Below, in pieces: positions 9,008-17,890 of a DNA stretch of 64,000 nucleotides; within the stretch, counting starts at the first letter, position 1, and each line of letters begins with the position of its first letter. The stretch lies in assembly GCF_000690055.1 (NCBI RefSeq), contig NZ_JJNZ01000009.1, forward strand, positions 1-64,000, in the 5' to 3' direction. The notes beneath the pieces are model-generated. The model saw only the letters and a list, made by a program, of their open reading frames with translations, was not told the DNA's origin and did no database searches. A program made the translations under genes and the position numbers. This stretch comes from Pseudoalteromonas fuliginea (GTDB taxonomy: Bacteria > Pseudomonadota > Gammaproteobacteria > Enterobacterales > Alteromonadaceae).

Positions 9008-10048
9008 GTGGCTGTGTTTAATCGAGTTGAATTTGATAACCATGAACAAGTGGTTTTTTGTTCTGATGAAGAGTCGGGTTTAAAAGCAATTATTGCTGTA
9101 CATAATACCAACCTAGGTCCCGCAGTTGGCGGATGTAGAATGTGGGACTATGCGAACGACGAAGATGCTGTTTATGACGTGCTACGTTTATCAAAGGGCA
9201 TGACTTATAAAAATGCAGTTGCGCGCTTACCGTTTGGTGGCGGTAAATCTGTGATTATAGGTAATGCGAAAGAAATTAAATCTGAGCAATTATTTCGTGC
9301 ATTTGGCCGTCAGTTAGAGCGATTAAATGGCAGTTATTACTCAGCAGAAGATGTAAACATCACATGTGCTGATGTAGCTATTATGAATAAAGAAACTAAT
9401 TACGTACTGGGTCTTGAAGGTAAAAGTGGTAACCCATCGCCATTTACAGCATACGGTACGTTTTTAGGAATTAAAGCAGCGCTACAGCATCAACGTGGCC
9501 ATCAAAATTTTGCAGGCGTAAAAGTGGCTGTTCAAGGTTTAGGTGCTGTTGCTTATGGTTTATGTAAACATTTACATGATGCGGGCGCTGAGTTGTTTGT
9601 AACTGATATTAACCAAGCTGCCATTGACCGTGTAGTAAGTGATTTTGGTGCAACTGCGGTTGGCATTGATGACATTTACGACTTAGATGTTGATGTTTAT
9701 GCACCTTGTGCATTAGGTGCAACCGTTAACGATTTAACGATACCGCGTTTAAAAGCGACTATTATTGCAGGCTGTGCTAACAATCAGCTGGCAGAATCTC
9801 GCCACGGTGAAGTTATTCGTGAAAAAGGCATTTTATATGCACCAGATTACGTAATTAACGCCGGTGGTATTATTAATGTTTATTATGAAACAGCGCCAGA
9901 TGGTTACAGTGCAGCAGCGTCTAATAAACATGTTGAAGGTATTTTTAATACGTTAACTGAAATTTTTGCTCGCAGCGAAAAAGAGCAAAAATCAACGCAT
10001 TTAATTGCTGACGAATTAGCCCAAGAGATCATCAAAAACGGTCTGTAA
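9008..10048 (+). CDS. ldh: Leucine (branched-chain amino acid) dehydrogenase
   Basis: An NAD-dependent oxidative deaminase of the Leu/Val/Phe dehydrogenase family, converting leucine, valine or isoleucine to the 2-oxo acid plus ammonia. The 346 residues show the substrate site GPAVGGCRMW near residue 37, the catalytic lysines K68 and K80 (LPFGGGKSV), and the Rossmann motif VQGLGAVAYG at 175-184. The length is typical. The start is a GTG eight bases after GGAG. It is a single-gene unit with a long leader holding a LiuR-like palindrome, consistent with a role in leucine catabolism, and it ends at a strong terminator. Leucine versus phenylalanine preference cannot be read directly. Confidence 0.93.
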   Translation: MAVFNRVEFDNHEQVVFCSDEESGLKAIIAVHNTNLGPAVGGCRMWDYANDEDAVYDVLRLSKGMTYKNAVARLPFGGGKSVIIGNAKEIKSEQLFRAFGRQLERLNGSYYSAEDVNITCADVAIMNKETNYVLGLEGKSGNPSPFTAYGTFLGIKAALQHQRGHQNFAGVKVAVQGLGAVAYGLCKHLHDAGAELFVTDINQAAIDRVVSDFGATAVGIDDIYDLDVDVYAPCALGATVNDLTIPRLKATIIAGCANNQLAESRHGEVIREKGILYAPDYVINAGGIINVYYETAPDGYSAAASNKHVEGIFNTLTEIFARSEKEQKSTHLIADELAQEIIKNGL

Positions 10049-10068
10049 TCTAAGTTTGAATTTATATA

Positions 10069-10096
10069 AAGGTGTGCAATTGCGCACCTTTTTTTT
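10069..10096 (+). terminator. Intrinsic terminator of leucine dehydrogenase
   Basis: The stem GGTGTGCAA/TTGCGCACC (10071-10088, one G-T pair) is followed by eight T. Confidence 0.88.
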
Positions 10097-10212
10097 ATCT
10101 GTAAGTTAAGGGGGGTTGATCTTTGCGGATTTAACCTTGAAAGATCAGCAGACTCTAATGCAATTATTACTGAACAGCGGTACACTTTATTTTTAATTTT
10201 GTGCGGCAAATT

Positions 10213-10872
10213 ATGACTCCCTCAACTTCTCTCATGCAGCCCATCGATTTAGATAATTGGCCTAGAAAGCAACACTTTGAATTATTTAAACACTTTTCTC
10301 AGCCTTATTTTAATGTGTGTGTGCGTTTAGATGCTCAAGCGCTGTATGACTATTGCAAAACCAATCAATTTTCTTTTTTTCAAGCATATGTATATTGCAC
10401 CTTAAAAGCGTGCCATGAGTACGATTCAATAATGCTACGTATTATAGATAGTAAGCCATGGCTACTTAACAGTGTTCGCGCTAGTGTGGTTGAGTTGTCT
10501 GAAAACGATACGTTTGTTTTTAGTTATTTTAATAGCGCAAGCGATTTTAAAGAGTTTGCAAATCATGCAAGTGACGTAAGCAAAAAAGCGAAATTACAGC
10601 CGTTATTTTCTGATGCATTTGCCCAAACAGAAGGGCAGGCAGATTTAATTCATATATCTGTTTTGCCGTGGCTGAATTTTAGTGCGTTTTCGCATGCATT
10701 TAGTGCAGGGCAGAGTTTAGGCATTCCTAAATTTGTATTTGGTCAGTTTGATAAACACACAGGTACAATGCCTTTAGCTATCGATGTACACCACTCATTA
10801 ATGGATGGTTTGCACGTAGCGAAATTTATAAGCACATTGCAGGATACATTTGACACTTTTTGCAAAAATTAA
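10213..10872 (+). CDS. Chloramphenicol acetyltransferase-family (CatA-like) acyltransferase
   Basis: A 219-residue protein with the CAT fold. The diagnostic HHxxxDG catalytic motif appears as HHSLMDG at residues 193-199, and the N-terminal WPRKQHFELF is typical of CatA proteins. Such enzymes form trimers and transfer acetyl from acetyl-CoA. Chromosomal relatives in environmental bacteria often have unknown natural substrates, so drug resistance should not be assumed. The ATG at 10213 is chosen over a GTG at 10201; both lack a good Shine-Dalgarno, with only GCGG seven bases before the ATG. It stands alone, and an inverted repeat TGATCTTT/AAAGATCA (10117-10124 and 10140-10147) lies upstream. 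Confidence 0.8.
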   Translation: MTPSTSLMQPIDLDNWPRKQHFELFKHFSQPYFNVCVRLDAQALYDYCKTNQFSFFQAYVYCTLKACHEYDSIMLRIIDSKPWLLNSVRASVVELSENDTFVFSYFNSASDFKEFANHASDVSKKAKLQPLFSDAFAQTEGQADLIHISVLPWLNFSAFSHAFSAGQSLGIPKFVFGQFDKHTGTMPLAIDVHHSLMDGLHVAKFISTLQDTFDTFCKN

Positions 10873-11226
10873 CTTTAAACACATCATTTAACGGCAGTGC
10901 AAAGTAGTAATTAATCTGAACTCTGGATAATAAATCTATCTTAAGCAGCTATTTTTAGCGCTAACTGCGTTGAATTTACTTGCAATAGGCCCGCTATTGA
11001 CGCGTAAATTTGCCTTGTTTTCACTGAAAATCTCAGGCTAGAGAAAATAAATTTAAATATCACCATGATCCAATACGTTAGTAAATCTCTTAACCAAAGT
11101 TCAGGTTAACTAATCTATAAGCAATGCGATGTGAATTACTTTATATTTAAATACATAACCTTATATGCTTGAAAAGCACGTGTGCTGGACATATTTATAT
11201 ACCATACCTTAGCTCAGGAAATCCCC
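10873..11226. other. Gene-free spacer mostly filled by repeat family B
   Basis: 354 bp between the CAT-like gene and mtfA. A full family-B element occupies 10912-11108. The rest holds the mtfA leader with its Shine-Dalgarno AGGA at 11216-11219. No coding frame stands out. Confidence 0.6.
10912..11108. repeat. Inverted-repeat element, family B, full-length copy 1
   Basis: A 197-bp element with ends TAATCTGAACTCTGG (left) and AACCAAAGTTCAGGTTA (right), so CTGAACT/AGTTCAG form the terminal inverted repeats. Its left 55 bp recur in reverse orientation at 19840-19895, and both ends occur joined at 17830-17878. There is no open frame inside, so it looks like a MITE or similar non-autonomous element. 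Confidence 0.65.
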
Positions 11227-12051
11227 ATGATAAATGGACTGTTAATTGTTGTTTTAATTCTTTTTGTGGTGATTTTCTGGCGTTGGCCATCAATTCAAAA
11301 CCGATTATGGCGCAGTAAATATAAAGACTTTGCTTTAAATTCGCAGCAAAAAGATATTTTACTGCGTTGCATGCCCATCTATAAAAAAATGACCGACGCC
11401 GACAGAGAAAAATTAGAGCGACATATTACGTGGTTTTTAAACGAAAAACGCTTTGTTGGTTGTGATGGTTTAAAATTGACACCCGCAATGAAGTTAATTG
11501 TAGCCGCTGATGCGTGTGTATTAGTGCTTAATAAGCCTTGGCCGTTATATAAAAATGTAAAAGAAATTTTATTATACCCAAGTGCTTATTACGCCCCGCA
11601 ATCAACACGCGATAGTGCAGGACTTGTGAGTTACCACAATACGGTAAGACTAGGCGAGTCATGGCCTGGCGGCACGCTCGTTTTAAGCTGGCATGACGTG
11701 CTTGAAGGTAATCGCTTGCCAAGTGATGGACATAATTTAGTTTTTCATGAATTTGCGCATCAACTCGATCAAGAAACAGGAAAAACAACAGGCACGCCAC
11801 TTTTAAAAAGCTCAGCAGATTACAAAGAGTGGGGCCGAGTATTTAGCCGCGCGTTTACGCAGTTGAAAAGTCATGTTGCTTATAGCATGCCACACGTTAT
11901 TCACAGCTATGGTGCAACTAATGAAGCCGAATTTTTTGCTGTTATCACCGAAACCTTCCTCGAAAAACCCGCAGAGCTGCGCCGATACGATCCTGAAATT
12001 TATAGTATGCTCGTTAATTACTATCAATTTGACCCTATAGTTTGGCATTAA
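11227..12051 (+). CDS. mtfA: MtfA-family zinc peptidase
   Basis: A 274-residue member of the M90 peptidase family (MtfA, formerly YeeI), which in E. coli binds the repressor Mlc and thereby affects the glucose PTS, and has aminopeptidase activity. The zinc motif HEFAH is at residues 174-178 (FHEFAHQLD), and a downstream glutamate near EAEFFAV suits the third ligand. A hydrophobic N-terminal segment (about residues 4-22) is followed by basic residues, so this version may be membrane-anchored, unlike E. coli MtfA. The ATG at 11227 has AGGA seven bases upstream; a GTG at 11182 is disfavoured. The repeat element at 10912-11108 lies just before its promoter. Confidence 0.88.
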   Translation: MINGLLIVVLILFVVIFWRWPSIQNRLWRSKYKDFALNSQQKDILLRCMPIYKKMTDADREKLERHITWFLNEKRFVGCDGLKLTPAMKLIVAADACVLVLNKPWPLYKNVKEILLYPSAYYAPQSTRDSAGLVSYHNTVRLGESWPGGTLVLSWHDVLEGNRLPSDGHNLVFHEFAHQLDQETGKTTGTPLLKSSADYKEWGRVFSRAFTQLKSHVAYSMPHVIHSYGATNEAEFFAVITETFLEKPAELRRYDPEIYSMLVNYYQFDPIVWH

Positions 12052-12155
12052 ACTTATATAAACCGCGCTTTATCATATAACACTGGCAAGTTGTGCTTGT
12101 TTTTGTTGCAATTGTGTAAAATAGTTTTACAGCAACAAAAACAAGCGAGAAACGC

Positions 12156-15100
12156 ATGAAAAAAATGCTTCATACAGTATTGGCATTGTCGGTGTCATTA
12201 GCGATAGGGCAAGTGAATGCCGCCGAAAAAGACGAACAAAAATGGCAAGTAGATTCACCTAAGGGGCAATTCGTTGACGCTGCAATTAGTGTTGAGCAAG
12301 GCACATGGATGAATATAGATATTAGCCCTGATGGTAAAACCGTGGTGTTTGACTTACTTGGCGATATTTACACTATGCCAATGAGTGGTGGTACAGCTAC
12401 AAAGCTCACCTCTGATATTGCATGGCAAATGCAACCACGCTTTAGTCCTAACGGCAAAAGTATTGCGTTTACCTCCGACCAAGGTGGTGGCGATAACATT
12501 TGGATAATGGACTTAAATGGCGAAAATCAACACGCTGTTACCGATGAAACCTTTAGATTACTAAATAGCCCTGCATGGAGTCCTGATGGCGACTACTTAG
12601 TTGCGCGTAAACACTTTACAGCTAGCCGCTCATTAGGTGCCGGTGAAGTGTGGTTGTATCATAAAGCGGGTGGCAAGGGTGTGCAGCTTACAAAACGCGA
12701 GAACGATCAAAAAGATTTAGGTGAGCCAATGTTTTCACCTGATGGTCGTTATGTATACTTCTCGCATGATGCAACACCCGGTAAAACCTTTCATTATTCA
12801 AAGGATTCTGTAGCGGGCATTTATAAAATTAAGCGCTACGACCGTGAAACGGGTGAAATTGAAACCATAATCGATACGATGGGCGGTGCTATTAGGCCTA
12901 CACCGTCACCTGATGGTAAAAAACTGGCGTATATAAAGCGTGATGATTTTCAAACTAGTCTTTATTTATATGACTTAACCAGCGGTGAGCACACTAAGCT
13001 TTACGATAAGCTTGAGCGAGATATGCAAGAAACCTGGGCTATTCATGGTGTATACCCAACCATTGCATGGACACCCGATAATGAAGAACTGGTATTTTGG
13101 GCTGGTGGCACAATTCACAAGCTAGATGTTGCAGACAAATCTGTTAAAACCATACCTTTTAAAGTGCAAACAAGTAAAAAAATTCAAAAAGCAGTGCGAT
13201 TTACACAAAACTTAGATACCGACGAGTTTGATGTAAAAATGCTGCGTAATGTGCAAGTAAGCCCAGATGGCGAAACTGCAATTTTTGAAGCGCTTGGGCA
13301 TATTTATAAACGTGATTTAGAGTCAGGTAAAATTAAGCGCTTAACAAAGCAAACTGATCATTACGAATTATTTCCACAGTACTCTCGCGATGGTAAAAAA
13401 ATAGTTTACACCACATGGGATGATAACAAACAAGGGTCTGTAAGAGTGGTTTCTGCGCGTAGTGGTCGTGGCGATACAATTACTAAAGAGCCCGGGAAAT
13501 ATGTAGAGCCTACGTTTAGCCCAGATGGTAAAACGGTTGTTTATCGTAAAGCCACTGGCGGCAGTATTTTAAACCCTAAGTGGTCACTTAATCCGGGGGT
13601 TTATAGCGTAAGCGCTAAAGGCGGTAAAAGTGAGCTTATTTCAAAAAGTGGTTATCAACCACAATTTGGAGATGCAAACGATCGTGTTTTCATTATGAGT
13701 CCTTGGCCAAAACCAACGTTAAGTGTAGTAGAGCTTGAAAGTAAAAAAGTTAGCAAACTATACGAGTCAGAGCATGCGACAGAATTTAGAGTATCACCAG
13801 ATGGCAAATATTTAGCGTTTGCAGAGCGATTTAAAGTATTTGTAACCCCGTTTGTACAAAGTGGTAAAACAATTAATATTGGGCCTAAAGACAGTCAATT
13901 TCCAATAGAGCAGTTATCGGTACGTGCTGGTGAAAACATTAGCTGGAGTGCTAAGAGCAACAAACTTTATTGGACATTAGGGCCTGAGCTTTATCATGCA
14001 AGCCTTGAGGGGATGTTTGCCATTAACAAAGCCGAAGATGCCGACTTTAAAGTGAAAAGTGGCGATAATATTGGTTTCAGTAAAAAAATGGCAGAGCCTA
14101 AAGGCATGATTGCGCTCACTGGTGCAAAAATTATAACGATGGACGGCGAAAAGGTTATTGAAAATGGTGTAATTATCACTGATGGCAAGCATATTAAAGC
14201 AATTGGTACAGCCAGCGAGATAAGCATCCCTAAAGGTGCTGAGGTTATTGATGTAACAGGTAAAACTATTATGCCTGGTATTGTTGATGCTCATGCACAT
14301 GGCTCGCAAGCAAGTGACGAAATTATACCTGAGCAAAACTGGAAAAACTTTGCAGGTTTAGCGCTGGGTGTAACTACAATTCACGATCCATCAAACGATA
14401 CCTCTGAAATATTTACCGCAAGCGAAATGCAAAAGGCAGGCATGATTGTTGGCCCGCGTATTTTCTCAACGGGTACTATTTTATATGGCGCAAATATGCC
14501 AGGTTATACGTCGCATATTGACTCGTTAGACGATGCAAAGTTTCATTTAGAGCGCCTTAAAAAAGTAGGGGCGTTTAGTGTTAAATCGTATAACCAGCCT
14601 CGCCGTGAGCAGCGCCAACAAGTTATTGAAGCAGGCCGTGAACTTGAAATGATGGTTGTCCCTGAAGGTGGCTCATTATTACAACATAACTTAAGTATGA
14701 TTGTAGATGGACACACAGGTATTGAGCATTCAATCCCTGTAGAGCACATATATGACGATATAAAGCAGTTATGGTCACAAAGTGATGTTGGTTATACGCC
14801 AACTCTTGTAGTGGCTTATGGTGGCATTTGGGGGGAGAACTACTGGTACGATAAAACTGATGTGTGGAATCATCCGCGTTTAAGTAAATTTGTGCCAAAA
14901 AATCAATTATTACCGCGCTCTATGCGCCGCATTAAAGCGCCCGATCATCACTATAATCACTTTAATAACGCACGCGTTGCTGCTGAGCTGCAAGACCTAG
15001 GTGTATTAGTTAACTTAGGTGCTCACGGTCAGCGTGAAGGCTTAGGTGCACACTGGGAGATGTGGATGTTTGCACAAGGCGGAATGACACCGCTTGAGGC

Positions 15101-15335
15101 TATACGTGCTTCAACACTCGATCCGGCTAAGTATTTAGGGCTTGATAAAAACGTAGGCTCACTTGAAGTGGGCAAACTGGCTGATTTAATGGTTATAGAT
15201 GGCGATCCGCTTAAAAATATTCGAGATTCGGATAAAGTAGATTACACCATGATCAATGGTCGATTATTCAATGCAGAGACAATGAATGAAGTGGGTAAAA
15301 AAGAGCGCGAACCACTTTATTTTGAAAAACTGTAA
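12156..15335 (+). CDS. Exported TolB-like beta-propeller/amidohydrolase fusion protein
   Basis: A 1059-residue protein with a Sec signal peptide (cleavage near VNA-AE, residue 23). Residues about 40-620 form a WD40-like PD40/TolB propeller, visible as repeated blades such as ISPDGKTVVF, FSPNGKSIAF and SPDGRYVYF. After it comes an amidohydrolase domain with the metal motif VDAHAHGS near residue 709, GVTTIHDPS, a later histidine region around GLGAHWEMW and the usual C-terminal VGSLEVGKLADLMVIDGDP. Proteins of this build are predicted periplasmic hydrolases, perhaps of peptides or cyclic amides; the substrate is unknown. It is a single-gene unit ending in a terminator convergent with the TetR gene. 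Confidence 0.85.
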   Translation: MKKMLHTVLALSVSLAIGQVNAAEKDEQKWQVDSPKGQFVDAAISVEQGTWMNIDISPDGKTVVFDLLGDIYTMPMSGGTATKLTSDIAWQMQPRFSPNGKSIAFTSDQGGGDNIWIMDLNGENQHAVTDETFRLLNSPAWSPDGDYLVARKHFTASRSLGAGEVWLYHKAGGKGVQLTKRENDQKDLGEPMFSPDGRYVYFSHDATPGKTFHYSKDSVAGIYKIKRYDRETGEIETIIDTMGGAIRPTPSPDGKKLAYIKRDDFQTSLYLYDLTSGEHTKLYDKLERDMQETWAIHGVYPTIAWTPDNEELVFWAGGTIHKLDVADKSVKTIPFKVQTSKKIQKAVRFTQNLDTDEFDVKMLRNVQVSPDGETAIFEALGHIYKRDLESGKIKRLTKQTDHYELFPQYSRDGKKIVYTTWDDNKQGSVRVVSARSGRGDTITKEPGKYVEPTFSPDGKTVVYRKATGGSILNPKWSLNPGVYSVSAKGGKSELISKSGYQPQFGDANDRVFIMSPWPKPTLSVVELESKKVSKLYESEHATEFRVSPDGKYLAFAERFKVFVTPFVQSGKTINIGPKDSQFPIEQLSVRAGENISWSAKSNKLYWTLGPELYHASLEGMFAINKAEDADFKVKSGDNIGFSKKMAEPKGMIALTGAKIITMDGEKVIENGVIITDGKHIKAIGTASEISIPKGAEVIDVTGKTIMPGIVDAHAHGSQASDEIIPEQNWKNFAGLALGVTTIHDPSNDTSEIFTASEMQKAGMIVGPRIFSTGTILYGANMPGYTSHIDSLDDAKFHLERLKKVGAFSVKSYNQPRREQRQQVIEAGRELEMMVVPEGGSLLQHNLSMIVDGHTGIEHSIPVEHIYDDIKQLWSQSDVGYTPTLVVAYGGIWGENYWYDKTDVWNHPRLSKFVPKNQLLPRSMRRIKAPDHHYNHFNNARVAAELQDLGVLVNLGAHGQREGLGAHWEMWMFAQGGMTPLEAIRASTLDPAKYLGLDKNVGSLEVGKLADLMVIDGDPLKNIRDSDKVDYTMINGRLFNAETMNEVGKKEREPLYFEKL

Positions 15336-15353
15336 TTTATTTTGATCTTTTGG

Positions 15354-15377
15354 AAGCGGCTATTAGCCGCTTTTTTT
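15354..15377 (+). terminator. Intrinsic terminator after the amidohydrolase gene
   Basis: The stem GCGGC-tatta-GCCGC is flanked by AA and a seven-T run. It touches the last bases of the convergent TetR gene. Confidence 0.85.
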
Positions 15378-15948
15378 AGCTTTGTGTTATGTGTTTTAGC
15401 AAAGTAATACTTGGCATAACGAGAGATTGGTTACGCATTACACGTGCTTGGCATATTAATCCCTCTTTGAGAGTAAGTAAGGTATGTGCAATTTCTAGCG
15501 CTTTAACTTTATTATTTTTGAGTTCGGGTGTAGCAAGTAATGCAGTTAAAATGATGTCTAATATGGTTTGTTTATGTTGCATACATTGCTTTGCTATAGG
15601 GTGTTGAGCATTAGGATACTCTGCTGCAGCATTTATAAAAAAACAGCCATTGAAATGCCCAAGCTTTGGTACTTGGTTGGCAAACCATAGTTTTAACCCA
15701 GTAAATAACGAAATAGCGACTTCAATAGCTAGTGGTTTATTACAGATCTCTTCAAACCAGCTATTAAACTGTGTATCTCTTTTGGCTAAGCACGCGCAAA
15801 TTAACTCATCTTTACTGGCAAAGTGATTATAAAGTGTTTTTTTTGCCACGTTAGATTCTGCTAGAATTTCATTAATGCCAACAGCATGTAAGCCTTTGGT
15901 GTAAAACAAAGTAAGTGCAGTATTTACAATATGTTCTTGTTTAGTCAT
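15376..15948 (-). CDS. TetR-family repressor
   Basis: A 190-residue TetR/AcrR-type regulator. The N-terminal helix-turn-helix is clear: ALTLFYTKGLHAVGINEI followed by the recognition helix region NVAKKTLYNHFASKDEL (about residues 30-50). The C-terminal domain resembles the TetR_C type seen in regulators of electrophile or solvent responses; the ligand is unknown. It is divergently transcribed from the HPP-family gene across 96 bp containing two perfect GTAGAC-N6-GTCTAC palindromes, so it most likely represses both itself and its neighbour. A cysteine-bearing segment (ELICACLAKRD) might be redox or electrophile sensitive, which is speculation. Confidence 0.88.
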   Translation of the reverse strand: MTKQEHIVNTALTLFYTKGLHAVGINEILAESNVAKKTLYNHFASKDELICACLAKRDTQFNSWFEEICNKPLAIEVAISLFTGLKLWFANQVPKLGHFNGCFFINAAAEYPNAQHPIAKQCMQHKQTILDIILTALLATPELKNNKVKALEIAHTLLTLKEGLICQARVMRNQSLVMPSITLLKHITQS

Positions 15949-15979
15949 TTAGTCTCCTCAAAAACAAAGGTTGACACAA

Positions 15980-15997
15980 GTAGACTGAGTTGTCTAC
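15980..15997. promoter_or_regulatory. TetR operator 1
   Basis: The perfect inverted repeat GTAGAC-tgagtt-GTCTAC lies just downstream of a TTGACA (15971-15976) that could be the -35 box of the HPP gene. Confidence 0.75.
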
Positions 15998-16006
15998 CCT
16001 ATGTGT

Positions 16007-16024
16007 GTAGACAAGTCGGTCTAC
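16007..16024. promoter_or_regulatory. TetR operator 2
   Basis: A second perfect inverted repeat, GTAGAC-aagtcg-GTCTAC, is centred 27 bp from the first and lies 20 bp before the HPP start codon. Identical arms with different spacers argue for a real operator pair. Confidence 0.75.
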
Positions 16025-16044
16025 TTTTAATGTAAGAGATTAAA

Positions 16045-16521
16045 ATGAATTTAAGTGATATCAAATTAGCCTGTGTTGCCGGTGTTTTTTCAGCGCTTGT
16101 GCTTGGATTTCTAGCGTGGTTGAACAACATGGGTGATTATGGGATATGGTTAATGGCACCCTTTGGTGCAACAGCAGTACTTGTATTTGGTATTCCAAAT
16201 AGCCCATTAGCACAGCCAAAAAATGTGATTTTTGGTCATCTTTTAACTGCATTTGTGGGTATCGTTTTTGTAACTTATGTTGGCGATGGCAGTGCATCAA
16301 TTGCATTGGCCGTTGGCATTGCAATTACACTAATGATGCTCACTAAAACAGTACATCCGGCGGCAGGTGCTAATCCTATTCTGATTATTGCATCTGGGCA
16401 GAGTTGGGACTTTTTGATTATGCCTGTATTAGCCGGGACGATGTTTATTGTTATTTGTGGCTTTGCTGCAAAATGGTTACTGGCTTTCTCGGTAAATAGT
16501 AGGCATAAAAAAACCGCTTAA
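16045..16521 (+). CDS. HPP-family integral membrane protein
   Basis: A 158-residue inner-membrane protein with four to five membrane segments. The family signature appears as TKTVHPAAGANP, so the second proline of the namesake HPP is alanine here. The other HPP hallmark, GIWLMAPFGATAVLVFG, is intact near residues 31-47. Some HPP proteins have been linked to nitrite transport in plants and cyanobacteria; the bacterial role is not settled. It is probably under control of the divergent TetR through two operators. The stop codon sits in the loop of its own terminator hairpin. Confidence 0.82.
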   Translation: MNLSDIKLACVAGVFSALVLGFLAWLNNMGDYGIWLMAPFGATAVLVFGIPNSPLAQPKNVIFGHLLTAFVGIVFVTYVGDGSASIALAVGIAITLMMLTKTVHPAAGANPILIIASGQSWDFLIMPVLAGTMFIVICGFAAKWLLAFSVNSRHKKTA

Positions 16522-16534
16522 CGCGGTTTCTTTT
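16511..16534 (+). terminator. Terminator overlapping the HPP stop codon
   Basis: The stem AAACCGC/GCGGTTT (16511-16517 and 16523-16529) is followed by CTTTT. The TAA stop codon lies in the loop. Confidence 0.75.
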
Positions 16535-16552
16535 AAAAATCATAAATGTTGA

Positions 16553-16909
16553 TTAAACAACACCGCGCGGTAAGCGACAATCATGATCTTTACGAGCTAA
16601 AATTACAATCCAAAGCTCTTCCGCTGTGTAGCCTTCTTCATTTTCGGTGACAACAGTGAATGGGGCTTTTTTCTGTGCTTTTACAGGCGCAGCCGCTTTG
16701 GTTTTAGTTTTTTTAGCAGGCGCTTTGGGTGTCGTTTTACCAGAGCTTAATTCTTCAGTTAGCTCTACTAAATCAGCTAGGCGTAAGTTTTTACCGCCAT
16801 CGATGCTGTACCAGCCAGGTTTAGTTGTGATTTCAGGTTTTTTACCATTGGCAGCTTCGTACGCTGATTCAAAGGCAGATAACACTTCTGTTTTGTCTAG
16901 TTTGCTCAT
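16553..16909 (-). CDS. Conserved hypothetical protein with Lys/Ala/Pro-rich linker
   Basis: A 118-residue protein that I do not recognise. Residues 1-58 look like a small folded domain (GWYSIDGGKNLRLADLVELTEEL). Residues 58-82 are a low-complexity K/A/P/T linker resembling histone-H1-like tails. The C-terminus (GYTAEELWIVILARKDHDCRLPRGV) is again ordered and looks conserved. The basic linker might bind nucleic acid, but no known DNA-binding fold is evident. No signal peptide is present. It is convergent with the HPP gene and divergent from the Nif3-family gene. Confidence 0.6.
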   Translation of the reverse strand: MSKLDKTEVLSAFESAYEAANGKKPEITTKPGWYSIDGGKNLRLADLVELTEELSSGKTTPKAPAKKTKTKAAAPVKAQKKAPFTVVTENEEGYTAEELWIVILARKDHDCRLPRGVV

Positions 16910-17059
16910 CAGAGACCCTATACGTTGTGAACACAGATAAAGAAGACGTATTTATACCTATTTTAAAACAGTTTTTCAATTTTTTGCGATTTTCCTTCCA
17001 TTTTAAACCTATAAACGCCAAAATTTGCACAAAATTCAGTGCAAAGTAAGGTAAGTTAT

Positions 17060-17812
17060 ATGCAACGTAGAGAATTTAACCAACTTCTAAATGACATTTT
17101 AAAGCCTCATTTAATTAAAGACTTTTGCCCAAATGGCTTACAAGTTGAAGGTAAAAATGAAATTAAAAAAATTGTGACGGGTGTAACCGCGAGTCAAGCA
17201 TTAATAGATGCTGCTATAGAGCAACAAGCAGATGCTATTTTGGTTCACCATGGTTTTTTTTGGAAGGGGGAATCCCAACCTATAACGGGAATGAAAAAGC
17301 GTCGTATAGGCGCGCTACTAGCTAATGATATTAATTTATTTGGCTATCACTTACCACTCGATATTCACTCGGCAATAGGCAATAACGCGCAACTGGCAAA
17401 GTTATTAGATATTGAAATAGAGGCTGGGCTTGAGCCAGTTACAAATAGCGTAGCAATGAAAGGACGTTTAAAAACGCCTCTAAATGGTGAAGATTTTGCA
17501 AATAAAATAGCAAAAGTACTTAATCGGGCCCCACTCACAAGCTTAGTACGCTCAGCTAAAATTGAAACTATTGCACTGTGCACCGGTGGAGGGCAAGGGT
17601 ATATTGATTTAGCTGCAGAGCAAGGTATTGACGCGTATTTAACCGGTGAGGCATCAGAGCAAACAATTCATAGCTCTCGTGAGCAAAATATTGATTTTTT
17701 TGCAGCAGGGCATCATGCAACAGAGCGCTATGGTGTAAAAGCTTTGGGTGAGTTATTAGCGCAAGAGCATGGTTTTGAGGTGATATTTATAGATATAGAT
17801 AACCCAGTTTAA
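17060..17812 (+). CDS. ybgI: Nif3-like dinuclear metal protein (YbgI family)
   Basis: A 250-residue member of the Nif3/DUF34 family, which forms toroidal hexamers with a dinuclear metal site. The metal ligands are visible: HHGFFWKGE with H63 and H64, and GHHATERYG with H218, H219 and E222 near the C-terminus. E. coli YbgI is 247 residues. The cellular function is unresolved; a hydrolase or metal-insertion role has been proposed. I chose the ATG at 17060 over a GTG at 17039 because the family begins at this methionine and TAAGGTAAG precedes it. It is convergent with elyC across a 49-bp family-B hairpin. Confidence 0.9.
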   Translation: MQRREFNQLLNDILKPHLIKDFCPNGLQVEGKNEIKKIVTGVTASQALIDAAIEQQADAILVHHGFFWKGESQPITGMKKRRIGALLANDINLFGYHLPLDIHSAIGNNAQLAKLLDIEIEAGLEPVTNSVAMKGRLKTPLNGEDFANKIAKVLNRAPLTSLVRSAKIETIALCTGGGQGYIDLAAEQGIDAYLTGEASEQTIHSSREQNIDFFAAGHHATERYGVKALGELLAQEHGFEVIFIDIDNPV

Positions 17813-17829
17813 CTAGGCTATCTATTAGC

Positions 17830-17878
17830 TAACCTGAACTTTGGTTGAAATAGATTTTATTGTCCAGAGTTCAGGTTA
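17830..17878. repeat. Family B short copy (joined termini), hairpin between convergent genes
   Basis: TAACCTGAACTTTGG at the left and CCAGAGTTCAGGTTA at the right make an almost perfect hairpin. Both halves correspond to the two ends of the element at 10912-11108, as if the interior had been deleted. Its position between two convergent stop codons suggests it may also act as a bidirectional terminator. Confidence 0.7.
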
Positions 17879-17890
17879 GGACTATATAAG

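Noticed and set aside
10213..10872. CatA-like gene considered as an antibiotic resistance determinant
   Set aside because: Fold and HHxxxDG motif only show an acyltransferase; there are no mobile genes around it and chromosomal relatives have unknown substrates.
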